Shown piece after piece: positions 1 through 6,869 of a stretch of DNA of 23,617 nucleotides. The DNA is from REEB95 sp035275845 (GTDB lineage Bacteria > Pseudomonadota > Alphaproteobacteria > ATCC43930 > CGMCC-115725), in the NCBI GenBank assembly GCA_035275845.1, contig DATEMD010000002.1:1-23617 (forward strand), given 5' to 3'. Both the position numbers and the translations under genes were made by a program. The notes beneath the pieces were generated by a model. The model ran no database searches. It was not told where the DNA came from and saw only the letters and a program-made list of their open reading frames with translations. Position 1 is the first letter of the stretch, and each line of letters starts with the position of its first letter.

Positions 1-318
1 GTCGAAGGCTGGGCCGAAACCTCGGCCGTCGCGGCGCTCGATCTGGCGCGGCGCTTCGAAGACGCCGGCGCGGCGGCCATCATCTATACCGACATCGAGC
101 GCGATGGCGCGCTGCAAGGCGTCAATGTTGACACCACCGCGGCGCTCGCGCGCGCGCTCAAGACGCCGGTGATCGCGTCCGGCGGCATCGCCTCGCTCGA
201 CGATCTCGCCGCGCTGCGCACGCACGAGAAGGACGGCATCGCCGGCGCGATCCTCGGCCGCGCGCTTTACGACGGCCGGGTCGATCTCAAATCGGCGCTG
301 GCGTTGATGGCGGCCTGA
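1..318 (+). CDS. hisA: HisA, ProFAR isomerase (C-terminal part)
   Basis: This is the last 105 residues of a (beta-alpha)8-barrel enzyme of histidine synthesis, which isomerises ProFAR to PRFAR in the cytoplasm. The 5' part lies outside the window; the frame is open from base 1. Visible features are the YTDIERDG segment, whose Asp belongs to the active-site region of HisA, the ASGGIAS phosphate-binding loop and the GRALYDG end of the last strand. The stop codon TGA (316-318) touches the hisF start codon directly, so the two genes are co-transcribed and probably translationally coupled. HisF is the most similar paralogue, but the downstream gene is clearly HisF, so HisA is the natural call. Confidence 0.93.
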   Translation, partial: VEGWAETSAVAALDLARRFEDAGAAAIIYTDIERDGALQGVNVDTTAALARALKTPVIASGGIASLDDLAALRTHEKDGIAGAILGRALYDGRVDLKSALALMAA

Positions 319-1077
319 ATGCTGAAGGTTCGCGTCATTCCCTGCCTCGACGTCAAGGATGGCCGAGTCGTCAAAGGCGTCAATTTCGTCGATCTGGTCG
401 ATGCCGGCGATCCGGTCGAGCAGGCCAAAATCTATGACGCCGAAGGCGCCGACGAGCTGACCTTCCTCGACATCACCGCCTCGGCCGAAAATCGCGACAC
501 GCTCTACGACGTGGTGCGGCGTACCGCCGAGCAATGTTTCATGCCGTTGACCGTCGGCGGCGGCGTGCGCACGGTCGAGGATATCCGCAAGCTGCTGCTC
601 GCGGGTGCCGACAAGGCGTCGATCAACACCGCCGCCGTAGCGCGGCCCGAGCTGGTGCACGAGGCGGCGGGGAAATTCGGTAGCCAGTGCATCGTCGTCG
701 CCATCGACGCCAAACAGACCGGTACCGGCAAGTGGGAGGTCTTCACCCATGGAGGTCGCCGGGCCACCGGCATCGACGCCATCGAATGGGCGAAGCGCAT
801 GGCGGCCGAAGGTGCCGGCGAGATCCTGCTGACCTCGATGGACCGCGACGGCACGCAACGCGGCTTCGATATCGCGCTCACCCGCGCGATCGCCGACGGC
901 GTGCCGATTCCGGTGATCGCTTCGGGCGGCGTCGGCGCGCTATCGCACCTGGTGGATGGTGTGCGCGATGGCCATGCCAGCGCCGTGCTCGCGGCGTCGA
1001 TCTTCCACTTCGGCACCTTCCGCGTCGCCGAAGCCAAGGCGGCGCTGGCGGCCGCCGGAATCGCGGTGCGCCGCTAG
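319..1077 (+). CDS. hisF: HisF, cyclase subunit of imidazole glycerol phosphate synthase
   Basis: This 252-residue protein has the usual HisF length. With the glutaminase HisH it converts PRFAR and glutamine-derived ammonia to imidazole glycerol phosphate and AICAR. It starts MLKVRVIPCLDVKDGRVVKG; the catalytic aspartates are Asp11 (PCLDVKDG) and Asp130 (VAIDAK). The phosphate loops TVGGGVRT (about 78-85) and ASGGVGA (about 201-207) are both present. The start abuts the hisA stop. The final TAG overlaps the stop codon of the convergent padR gene in a 4-base CTAG (1074-1077), so hisE and the HIT gene cannot simply follow as in an unbroken his operon. No abnormality is seen in the protein. Confidence 0.97.
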   Translation: MLKVRVIPCLDVKDGRVVKGVNFVDLVDAGDPVEQAKIYDAEGADELTFLDITASAENRDTLYDVVRRTAEQCFMPLTVGGGVRTVEDIRKLLLAGADKASINTAAVARPELVHEAAGKFGSQCIVVAIDAKQTGTGKWEVFTHGGRRATGIDAIEWAKRMAAEGAGEILLTSMDRDGTQRGFDIALTRAIADGVPIPVIASGGVGALSHLVDGVRDGHASAVLAASIFHFGTFRVAEAKAALAAAGIAVRR

Positions 1078-1700
1078 CCGGCCTTGCGCGCCAGCGCGGC
1101 GCGGATTTCGTCGGTCGTCCGCTTGACGATGTCGAGCACCCGCTGTTGCGCCTCGGGCGAAGCGCCGCGCGTTTCGCGGACAACCGCCCGCAGCGCATGC
1201 CACGCGGCCCGAAGCTCAGACCGGTCGTCCTCTTCGACCGCTTCGCCGGCGAAGAAACGGCGCATGCGGTCCATCTTGTGCGCGATGCGCTCGAACTGCG
1301 CGAGCATCGTCTTCACCGCCTCGCGGTTCTTGTCGAGCTCGGCCTTGCCGGTATCGGTGATGCGGTAGAGCTTTTTGTTGCCGTCGGCTTCGACCGCGGC
1401 GTGGCCCAGCTCCTCGAGATAGGTCAGCGCCGGATAGACCATGCCGGGACTCGGTGCATAGAACCCGCCGGTGCGTTCGGTCAGTTCCTTGATGAGATCG
1501 TAGCCGTGGCGCGGCTGCTCCTCGAGCAGCGCCAGAATGAGAAGCTGGAGTTCGCCGCTGCCAACCTTGCGGCCGGCGCTGACACCGCGCGGTCCAAAGC
1601 CGCCGCCGTCCTCGACCCACCAACCGAACCGGCCATAGCCGCGCCGATGGCGCATGAAACGGCGTCCGCCATGCGCAAAACCCGTACAACCGTGATGCAT
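1074..1700 (-). CDS. PadR-family regulator, YqjI-like, with His/Cys/Gly-rich N-terminus
   Basis: This 208-residue DNA-binding protein has a PadR winged-helix domain at about residues 48-125 (start GELQLLILALLEEQPRHGYD, then PSPGMVYPALTYLEELGH). About 45 N-terminal residues are rich in Gly, Arg and His, with His2, His3, Cys5, His10 and His17. This layout matches Escherichia coli YqjI, a nickel-responsive repressor whose N-terminal His/Cys extension senses metal; metal sensing here is inferred. The ATG at 1700 is preferred because GGACGGGG lies just upstream; the open frame continues further upstream (to 2219), but that part reads antisense to hisE. The gene is reversed between hisF and hisE and has its own operator-like palindromes immediately upstream. 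The regulated partner is not evident. Confidence 0.85.
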   Translation of the reverse strand: MHHGCTGFAHGGRRFMRHRRGYGRFGWWVEDGGGFGPRGVSAGRKVGSGELQLLILALLEEQPRHGYDLIKELTERTGGFYAPSPGMVYPALTYLEELGHAAVEADGNKKLYRITDTGKAELDKNREAVKTMLAQFERIAHKMDRMRRFFAGEAVEEDDRSELRAAWHALRAVVRETRGASPEAQQRVLDIVKRTTDEIRAALARKAG

Positions 1701-1726
1701 ACTGGTACCCCGTCCTAACGTAAAAC

Positions 1727-1750
1727 GTATCTTAAGATATATCTTGTATC
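1727..1750. promoter_or_regulatory. Overlapping AT-rich palindromes, probable PadR operator
   Basis: TATCTTAAGATA (1728-1739) and AAGATATATCTT (1734-1745) are both perfect 12-bp palindromes, and they overlap by six bases. GTATC is repeated at both ends (1727-1731 and 1746-1750). The site lies 27 bases upstream of the padR start in otherwise GC-rich DNA. PadR proteins usually repress their own promoter from such palindromes. The site may also affect hisE, which starts 100 bp to the right. Confidence 0.6.
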
Positions 1751-1762
1751 TATTACCGTCAA

Positions 1763-1778
1763 GGCCGGAAGACCGGCC
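1763..1778 (+). other. Small hairpin in the hisE leader
   Basis: GGCCGG, loop AAGA, CCGGCC is a perfect 6-bp stem in the 150-bp region between padR and hisE. No T-run follows, so it is not a convincing terminator. Its role is unknown. Confidence 0.3.
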
Positions 1779-1850
1779 GAAACCGTCCCGCCGCGGCTTG
1801 CAATCGAAGCGAAACCTGTCAGAAATCGGCCAAGAGTTGCGAGGCACGCT

Positions 1851-2183
1851 ATGAGCGACATTGACGGCACCACTCTCGATCGACTGTTTGCCGTGATCGC
1901 GGCGCGGCGCGGCGCCGATCCGGCGAGCTCCTACACCGCCAAGTTGCTGCGCGAGGGTAAAGGCGCGATCGCCAAGAAGCTCGGCGAAGAAGCCATCGAG
2001 GCCGGCATCGAAGTGGTCAAAGGCGACCGCGTGCGGCTGACCGCCGAAAGCGCCGACCTGCTCTATCACCTGTTGGTGGCCTGGGCCGATGCCGGCATCG
2101 CGCCGGCCGACGTCTGGCGGGCGCTCGAAGCGCGTCAGGGCCGGTCGGGCATTGCCGAGAAGCAATCCCGCACCGGCGGCTAA
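1851..2183 (+). CDS. hisE: HisE, phosphoribosyl-ATP pyrophosphatase
   Basis: This 110-residue alpha-helical enzyme of the MazG-like superfamily hydrolyses PR-ATP to PR-AMP and pyrophosphate, the second step of histidine synthesis. The family signature is clear: SYTAKLLREG (about 25-34), then KKLGEEAIEAGIEVVKGD (about 43-60) with the Mg-binding EExxE pattern, and ESADLLYHLLVAW (about 66-78). The ATG at 1851 has a GAGG Shine-Dalgarno sequence six bases upstream. hisE is separated from hisA-hisF by the reversed padR and must therefore have its own promoter, probably in 1727-1850. A HIT-family gene follows after one base. Confidence 0.96.
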   Translation: MSDIDGTTLDRLFAVIAARRGADPASSYTAKLLREGKGAIAKKLGEEAIEAGIEVVKGDRVRLTAESADLLYHLLVAWADAGIAPADVWRALEARQGRSGIAEKQSRTGG

Positions 2184-2184
2184 G

Positions 2185-2547
2185 GTGGCGTACGACAGCA
2201 ACAACATCTTCGCCCGCATCCTGCGCGGCGAAATTCCGTGCCAGAAAGTCTACGAGGACGCGCACGTTCTGGCGTTCAACGACATCCGGCCGCAGGCACC
2301 GGTCCACGTCCTGGTGATTCCTAAAGGCGAATACGTCTCGTTCGATGATTTCGCAGCCAAGGCGCCGGCGGCCGAGCAGGCGGCGTTCATCGCGGCCGTG
2401 GGTAAAGTGGCGCGGCAGCTCAGCCTCGCCGAAAGCGGGTATCGGATCCTGGCCAATCACGGTGCCGACGCGAGCCAGGAAGTGCCGCACTTCCACGTCC
2501 ATATTTTCGGCGGCAAGCGGCTCGGCCGGATGCTACCCCGCGAATAG
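2185..2547 (+). CDS. HIT-family (HinT-like) nucleotide hydrolase
   Basis: This 120-residue histidine-triad protein carries the signature HFHVHIF, with His102, His104 and His106. By analogy with HINT1, the middle His104 is the nucleophile that cleaves nucleoside phosphoramidates. The N-terminal IFARILRGEIPCQKVYED and NDIRPQAPVHVLVIPK segments are typical of the HinT branch. The start is GTG at 2185, one base after the hisE stop, and gives the normal family length, so translation is probably coupled to hisE. A HIT gene after hisE is frequently seen in alphaproteobacteria. The exact physiological substrate is not known for most bacterial members. Confidence 0.93.
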   Translation: MAYDSNNIFARILRGEIPCQKVYEDAHVLAFNDIRPQAPVHVLVIPKGEYVSFDDFAAKAPAAEQAAFIAAVGKVARQLSLAESGYRILANHGADASQEVPHFHVHIFGGKRLGRMLPRE

Positions 2548-2564
2548 GCCGGATTCCCGCGCTC

Positions 2565-2583
2565 GCGCCATTGGCGCTTTGTT
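2565..2583 (+). terminator. Probable terminator of the hisE-HIT unit
   Basis: GCGCCA, T, TGGCGC forms a 5-6 bp stem and is followed by TTTGTT. It lies 17 bases after the HIT stop codon. The stem is short, but placement and T-run fit intrinsic termination. Confidence 0.5.
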
Positions 2584-2680
2584 AACCATAAAATTTCGCT
2601 TATTTACCAAGGAAAACTGCGGCTTTCAGGCCCCACCTGGTCTACAGTTTTAGACGCTTTAGTCGAAAATTAACCATAAA
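2582..2680 (+). promoter_or_regulatory. AT-rich leader with two TTAACCATAAA copies (possible CtrA half-sites)
   Basis: The 11-mer TTAACCATAAA occurs at 2582-2592 and again at 2670-2680, just before the PAS_5 start codon at 2683. TTAACCAT is the form reported for CtrA half-sites in alphaproteobacteria; the full TTAA-N7-TTAA site is not present. The region is much richer in A and T than its surroundings and must contain the promoter of the PAS_5 gene. CtrA control is inference. Confidence 0.35.
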
Positions 2681-2682
2681 GA

Positions 2683-3291
2683 ATGTCTAATCCGCGCCAC
2701 GGTAAGACCGAGGATTCGATGGTGGCCGACGCGTTGATCCATCCGGTGCTGGACTCGCTGCTGCGCTATTGGAACGACAAGCGCGGCGTCGAGCGCCTCA
2801 TGCCCGAACGCAAGGATATCGATCCGCTCGAAATGGGCGCGCGGCTGCTGCCGCATCTGTTGCTGTGCGACTTGCTCGATCGCGGCAACCGCGTCCGCTT
2901 CCGGGTCGTCGGCACCAACATCGTCCGTCGCTGGGGCTTCGAGCCGACGGCAAAATATCTCGACGAAGGTCTCGGTCCCTATTTCGCGACGCTGGGCGAA
3001 TTGCATCACGCCTGCTTCGCCGAGCGCGCGCCGGTCTATTCGGTGAGCACGTTCCGTTGGGGCGTCAACCGCGAGCTCGAGGCGCACCATCTCTTGTTGC
3101 CGCTGAGCAAGGGCGGTTTCGAGCCGGCGATCGCCTTGGCGGGCATCGCGTTCCGGTCCGACGAGGTTTTTCCGCCGCAGATCCGCAACCTGAACGGCGT
3201 CGCGCGCTTCGACGAGCGTCATCGCTTCATCGGCGATCCGTCCGAACGGCTCGCACACCGCACCGGCATCAGCGGTCGCAACGTCGCCTAA
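2683..3291 (+). CDS. PAS_5 domain protein
   Basis: This 202-residue protein matches the alphaproteobacterial PAS_5 family (formerly a DUF). Family-like features are LRYWNDKRG (about 27-35), LMPERKDIDPLEMG (about 39-52), LLPHLLLCDLLDRGNRVRFR (about 55-74) and VGTNIVRRWGFEPT, continuing into a beta-rich PAS core to about residue 165. No output domain, membrane segment or signal peptide is visible, so it is a lone cytoplasmic sensor-like domain. The ATG at 2683 has only a weak ribosome site, but no better start exists downstream before the conserved part. Its ligand and partner are unknown. It stands alone, convergent with kup, with possible CtrA half-sites upstream. Confidence 0.8.
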   Translation: MSNPRHGKTEDSMVADALIHPVLDSLLRYWNDKRGVERLMPERKDIDPLEMGARLLPHLLLCDLLDRGNRVRFRVVGTNIVRRWGFEPTAKYLDEGLGPYFATLGELHHACFAERAPVYSVSTFRWGVNRELEAHHLLLPLSKGGFEPAIALAGIAFRSDEVFPPQIRNLNGVARFDERHRFIGDPSERLAHRTGISGRNVA

Positions 3292-3347
3292 CGCGTCGCG
3301 TCACGTGACCGCGAAGGTCTGATTTCGGGCTTTGCCCGCGCGACGCG
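3292..3347. terminator. Nested inverted repeat between convergent PAS_5 gene and kup
   Basis: CGCGTCGCG (3292-3300) pairs perfectly with CGCGACGCG (3339-3347). An inner hairpin CGGGC-TTT-GCCCG lies at 3326-3338. The element starts right after the PAS_5 stop and ends 13 bases before the kup stop. There is no T-run, so termination in both directions is only a suggestion. Confidence 0.3.
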
Positions 3348-3360
3348 AGAGCCTCCGAAA

Positions 3361-5256
3361 TTATATTTCGATCTGGCCACCGAGCTCGACCACGCGGTTC
3401 GACGGAATGCGGAAGAATTCCGTCGCGTTGACCATGGTCGCTTGCAGGAAGATGAACAGCCGTTTGCGCCAGCGCCAGAAACGCGGTGTCGATGCGCTGA
3501 CCAGGATTTTCTCGCGGCCGATGAAGAACGACGTTTCCATCAGGTTGAATTTGAGCCGCATGAGTCTGAGCTGCGCCAGCGTGCGCGGAATATTGGGCTC
3601 GTCCATGAAGCCGTAGCGCACCGTCACCGTGTGGAAATTATGCTCAAGGTTCTTGACCTCGAGCCGCTGATCGTCGGCGACGTGTGGAATGTCGCAGGTG
3701 TCGATCTTCATCAGCACGACGCGCTCGTGCAGCACCTTGTTGTGCTTGAGATTGTGCAGCAGCGCCGCCGGCACCAGATCGGGGTTGGCGGTCATGAATA
3801 CAGCCGTGCCGTCGACGCGCTCGGGATGGCCCGGCTTCAGCGTCTCCAGGAATGTCGACAATGGCAGCGCGCCTTTGGCGCGTTGCGACGCAAGCCGATC
3901 GCGGCCGTGCATCCAGGTCGACATGATGACGAAGATGACGATGCCGACGGCGAGTGGAAACCAGCCGCCTTCGACGAACTTGAGCAAATTGGCCGAAAAG
4001 AACAGCAAATCGACGAACAGGAAGAAGCCGAAGACCAACGTCGCCTGCAGCGGATTCCAACCAGCGACGCCGATCGAATAGACCAAAGCCAACACCGTCG
4101 TCAGCAACATGGTGCCGGTGACGGCAATGCCATACGCGGCGCCGAGATTGTCCGAGCTTTTGAATCCGAGCACCAGGAACACGACCGCGACGAACAGCAT
4201 CAGGTTCACACGCGGGACGAAGACCTGGCCGATCTCGTCTTCCGAGGTATGACGGACCTGGAACCGTGGCAGGTATCCGAGTTGGACCGCCTGACGCGTC
4301 ATCGAGAAGGCGCCGGAAATCACCGCTTGCGACGCGATCACGGTCGCGATCGCCGCAAGGACCACAAGCGGATAGAGCGCCCAGCCCGGCGCCAAGCGAT
4401 AAAACGGGTTTTCGACCGCGTTCGGATGCGCCAGAAGCAGCGCGCCCTGGCCGAGATAGTTGAGCATCAGCGCCGGGAAGACGAACGTGAGCCAATTGGC
4501 ACGAATCGGGCGCCGGCCAAAATGGCCCATATCGGCATAGAGCGCCTCGCAACCGGTGAACACGAGCACCACCGCGCCGAGCAGCAGGAAGCCGCGCAGT
4601 GGATGGTTAAACAGCAGGTCGATGCCGTAGAGCGGATCGAGCGCCCAAAGGATCCCGGGCTGGCGGATAATTTCCACGAGGCCAAGGACGGCGATGACGA
4701 CAAACCAAACCAGAAGGATCGGCCCGAAAAGGCCGCCGACCATTCCGGTGCCGCGCCGCTGCATCGCGAACAGAACGACCAGCAGCACCAGCGTGATCGG
4801 AATGACGTAAGGGTCGAACAGCGGCGTCGCGACCTTCAGGCCTTCGACCGCGCTCAACACCGAGATCGCTGGCGTGATCACGCCGTCGCCGTAAAACAGG
4901 GACGCGCCCAGCAGGCCGGCAGCGAGAATCCACCATCGGAGCTTCGGTCGTCCCACGGCGGCCCGCAAGGCCAACGCGGTCAGCGCCAATATGCCGCCTT
5001 CACCGCGGTTGTCGGCGCGCATGATCACTGAAATGTACTTCACCGTGACGACGACGATCAGCGCCCAGGTCAGCAGCGACAGCACACCATAAACGTTGGC
5101 GTGCGTGATCACACCGCCAAGCTCGATAAAGCACAGCTTGACGGTATAGAGCGGCGAAGTGCCGATATCGCCAAAGACGACGCCGAGCGCGCCCAGATAG
5201 AGATTCTGGTGGCGCAGATGACGCTGGTGCCCGTTGAGCGCGGCCGTTTGGGCCAT
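3361..5256 (-). CDS. kup: Kup, low-affinity potassium transporter
   Basis: This 631-residue inner-membrane protein has the usual length for the KUP/HAK/KT family and takes up K+ coupled to protons. The N-terminus carries the signature LGALGVVFGDIGTSPLYTVK (about 21-40), followed by GDGVITPAISVLSAVEGL and about 12 hydrophobic helices up to about residue 455. The remaining 175 or so residues form the cytoplasmic C-terminal domain, including VPAALLHNLKHNKVLHERVV and the ending VELGGQIEI. The start at 5256 leaves a short tail before the first helix. It is monocistronic; the next gene to the left (PAS_5) converges on it. No riboswitch is recognisable upstream. Long antisense frames over this gene are shadows. 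Confidence 0.96.
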   Translation of the reverse strand: MAQTAALNGHQRHLRHQNLYLGALGVVFGDIGTSPLYTVKLCFIELGGVITHANVYGVLSLLTWALIVVVTVKYISVIMRADNRGEGGILALTALALRAAVGRPKLRWWILAAGLLGASLFYGDGVITPAISVLSAVEGLKVATPLFDPYVIPITLVLLVVLFAMQRRGTGMVGGLFGPILLVWFVVIAVLGLVEIIRQPGILWALDPLYGIDLLFNHPLRGFLLLGAVVLVFTGCEALYADMGHFGRRPIRANWLTFVFPALMLNYLGQGALLLAHPNAVENPFYRLAPGWALYPLVVLAAIATVIASQAVISGAFSMTRQAVQLGYLPRFQVRHTSEDEIGQVFVPRVNLMLFVAVVFLVLGFKSSDNLGAAYGIAVTGTMLLTTVLALVYSIGVAGWNPLQATLVFGFFLFVDLLFFSANLLKFVEGGWFPLAVGIVIFVIMSTWMHGRDRLASQRAKGALPLSTFLETLKPGHPERVDGTAVFMTANPDLVPAALLHNLKHNKVLHERVVLMKIDTCDIPHVADDQRLEVKNLEHNFHTVTVRYGFMDEPNIPRTLAQLRLMRLKFNLMETSFFIGREKILVSASTPRFWRWRKRLFIFLQATMVNATEFFRIPSNRVVELGGQIEI

Positions 5257-5381
5257 CGAGACGATGTCTAAAGTCGTGGCGCGGGGTTTGGAAGGCGCCG
5301 TGTTTAGCCCTTCTGCCGCGCGGCCGCAAGCGCGTCCAAAAATTTCCTGTCAGGTCAGGGAGATAACCCGGCCGGTGACCA

Positions 5382-5795
5382 TTATTGGACGACCACCACG
5401 CCTTTCATCGTCGGGTGAATCTTGCAGAAATAGGCGTAAGTCCCCGGCTGATCGAACGTGAACGAAAAGCTGTCGCCGGTGTCGAGCGGGTTCGAGCTGA
5501 AAAGCGGCTTGGCGCCGACCGCCGTGACCGTGTGGGCGTCGCCGTCCCGGTTGAGCCACGTCACGGTCGTGCCGCGTTTCACCGTCAGCGTCGTCGGGCC
5601 GAAGGCGAAGTTGTTGATGATGACCTGGTTGGGGCCGGCAGCCGGCATCGCCGCCTGACTCGTTGGCATGGCCATATGGTCCATGCCCGGCATCGATGGC
5701 ATCGCGGACTGGGCGAATACCGCCGGCGTTAGGCTGACGAGGCCGAGCGCGGCGGCGGTCGCGACGCCGAGCAGACGAGATGAAATTCGCGGCAT
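5382..5795 (-). CDS. Cupredoxin (plastocyanin/azurin-like) with Met-rich N-terminal segment
   Basis: This 137-residue exported blue-copper-type protein has a Sec signal peptide at residues 1-29, with likely cleavage after VFA-Q. Residues 32-50 hold a Met/His-rich stretch with Met at 32, 35, 38, 41, 43 and 50 and His40. The cupredoxin beta-sandwich fills residues 55-137. Predicted copper ligands are His88 (GDAHTV), Cys124, His127 and Met130 (FCKIHPTM). It probably carries electrons or binds copper in the periplasm. The ATG at 5795 has a strong GAGGTG site four bases upstream, lying across the stop of the metallophosphoesterase gene that precedes it by seven bases, so the two form one operon. 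Its redox partner is not encoded nearby. Confidence 0.9.
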   Translation of the reverse strand: MPRISSRLLGVATAAALGLVSLTPAVFAQSAMPSMPGMDHMAMPTSQAAMPAAGPNQVIINNFAFGPTTLTVKRGTTVTWLNRDGDAHTVTAVGAKPLFSSNPLDTGDSFSFTFDQPGTYAYFCKIHPTMKGVVVVQ

Positions 5796-5802
5796 GGTCA
5801 CC

Positions 5803-6753
5803 TCACGTTCCGAGCGTTGTGTCGGACCAAGCGAGGGCGTGGCCTTTGACCGCGACCTCACGCACGCCGAGCACGCTGCGCAGCTTTTCCGCCGGCACCT
5901 TGAGCGGTCCCGGTCCCGGTCCGTCGCCGGCCGTCGGCTGCGGATATGCCGTCGACATCGCGGTCTGGAAAGTGACATGGCCTTCGACTTTCTGCACCAC
6001 CTGATGGATGTGGCCGTTGAGCACCGTGACCGAGCCGAAGCGCTTGAGATAGGCGAGCGCCTTGTCGCCGTCGTCGGTTCCCCAACCCCATTGCGGATAA
6101 AGCGACCACATCGGCATGTGCGCCATGACGACGATGGGCGTGCTGGCACTGCGGCCTTTCAGGTCGCGCTCGAGCCATTCGATCTGCTCGTTGCCGAGAT
6201 GACCGAGGCCGCCGGCCTGCAAGCCGACGACATTGACCAGCGCGACGAAATGCACGCCGCCCTGGTCGAAGCTGTACCAGCCGCCGGTTTTGACGTCGGG
6301 GCTGAAGCGAGCGAAGAACGGCTTGCCGTCGTCGACCAGCGTGTCGTGCTCGCCCGGGATGTAATGCACCGGCAGCTTGGCGGTTTTCATCAGCTGCTCG
6401 GCGGCGTCGAATTGCTCGGGTTTCGCCAGATGGCTGACGTCGCCGGTGTGGACGATCATCGCCGGCTTTTGCGGCAGCGTTGCGATGCGGTGCAGGGCTT
6501 CGGTCAGCGTGCCGTTCGGATCCGGGTTGGCATCGCCGTGGAAGCCGATATGTGAATCGCTGACCTGGACGAAAGCGAAGCCGCTGGCGGGCGCGGCCTG
6601 CGCCTCGCCGGTGCCGAGCCGGAACGGCGTCGGCACGCCGCCGACGACGCTCCACAAGGTACCGGCGCCGGCCCACGCCATGCAGCGCAGCAGCGTCCGG
6701 CGTGACGGCGCGGCGCCAGGGGCGGAATTATGGTCGAACTCGGTGGCGTCCAT
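5803..6753 (-). CDS. Tat-exported metallophosphoesterase (calcineurin-like)
   Basis: This 316-residue predicted phosphoesterase begins with a probable twin-arginine signal (SRRTLLR at 17-23, hydrophobic stretch about 25-40, AQA near 51-53). The catalytic domain has the two-metal motifs of the family in order: Asp66 and His68 (SDSH), Gly104-Asp105 and His108 (GDVSH), GEHD at 134-137 where most relatives have GNHD, His212 (MAHMP), and GHIH at 247-250. It resembles the class III cAMP phosphodiesterase/CpdA branch in sequence, but export makes cAMP an unlikely substrate. The start at 6753 has GGAG eight bases upstream. It is the first gene of an operon with the cupredoxin, divergent from an ECF sigma gene and probably under its control. 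Confidence 0.88.
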   Translation of the reverse strand: MDATEFDHNSAPGAAPSRRTLLRCMAWAGAGTLWSVVGGVPTPFRLGTGEAQAAPASGFAFVQVSDSHIGFHGDANPDPNGTLTEALHRIATLPQKPAMIVHTGDVSHLAKPEQFDAAEQLMKTAKLPVHYIPGEHDTLVDDGKPFFARFSPDVKTGGWYSFDQGGVHFVALVNVVGLQAGGLGHLGNEQIEWLERDLKGRSASTPIVVMAHMPMWSLYPQWGWGTDDGDKALAYLKRFGSVTVLNGHIHQVVQKVEGHVTFQTAMSTAYPQPTAGDGPGPGPLKVPAEKLRSVLGVREVAVKGHALAWSDTTLGT

Positions 6754-6793
6754 GGCGGGTCTCCGCGGCAGGGGTTGCGATCGGCTGAGAGGT

Positions 6794-6822
6794 AGATCGG
6801 CGGCGGCGGCGCTTTATTCGCG
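6794..6822 (-). promoter_or_regulatory. Putative ECF promoter of the metallophosphoesterase-cupredoxin operon
   Basis: On the minus strand CGCGAATAAA (6822-6813) is followed after 13 bases by CGATCT (6799-6794). Reading CGAAT as a GGAAT-like -35 element gives a 16-bp spacer. The CGATCT end lies 40 bases from the start codon. The identical pair in mirror image is found on the other strand at 6870-6898. Confidence 0.5.
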
Positions 6823-6869
6823 CGGCGCCGAAAAATTCGTGGCGGTCGCCGGCCGTGGTGTTCCAGGAC

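Noticed and set aside
1701..2219. N-terminal extension of padR to 381 residues
   Set aside because: The added part is antisense to hisE and the HIT gene and crosses the operator; the shorter start has a ribosome site and gives YqjI-like length.
2659..3258. 199-codon frame antisense to the PAS_5 gene
   Set aside because: The plus strand translation has clear PAS_5 features and the antisense product none; shadow frame.
3442..5031. 529-codon open frame on the plus strand opposite kup
   Set aside because: Composition rich in Arg, Gln, His and Glu with no domain; it mirrors kup codon positions in GC-rich DNA, and kup is a complete, clearly conserved gene.
5796..6149. Upstream extension of the cupredoxin frame to 255 residues
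   Set aside because: It reads the metallophosphoesterase gene out of frame; the start at 5795 has a strong ribosome site and a clean signal peptide.
6860..6864. GGAAC on the minus strand as the ECF -35 element
   Set aside because: No matching -10 at 16-17 bp, and it would ignore the duplicated CGCGAATAAA/CGATCT pair that serves both operons.
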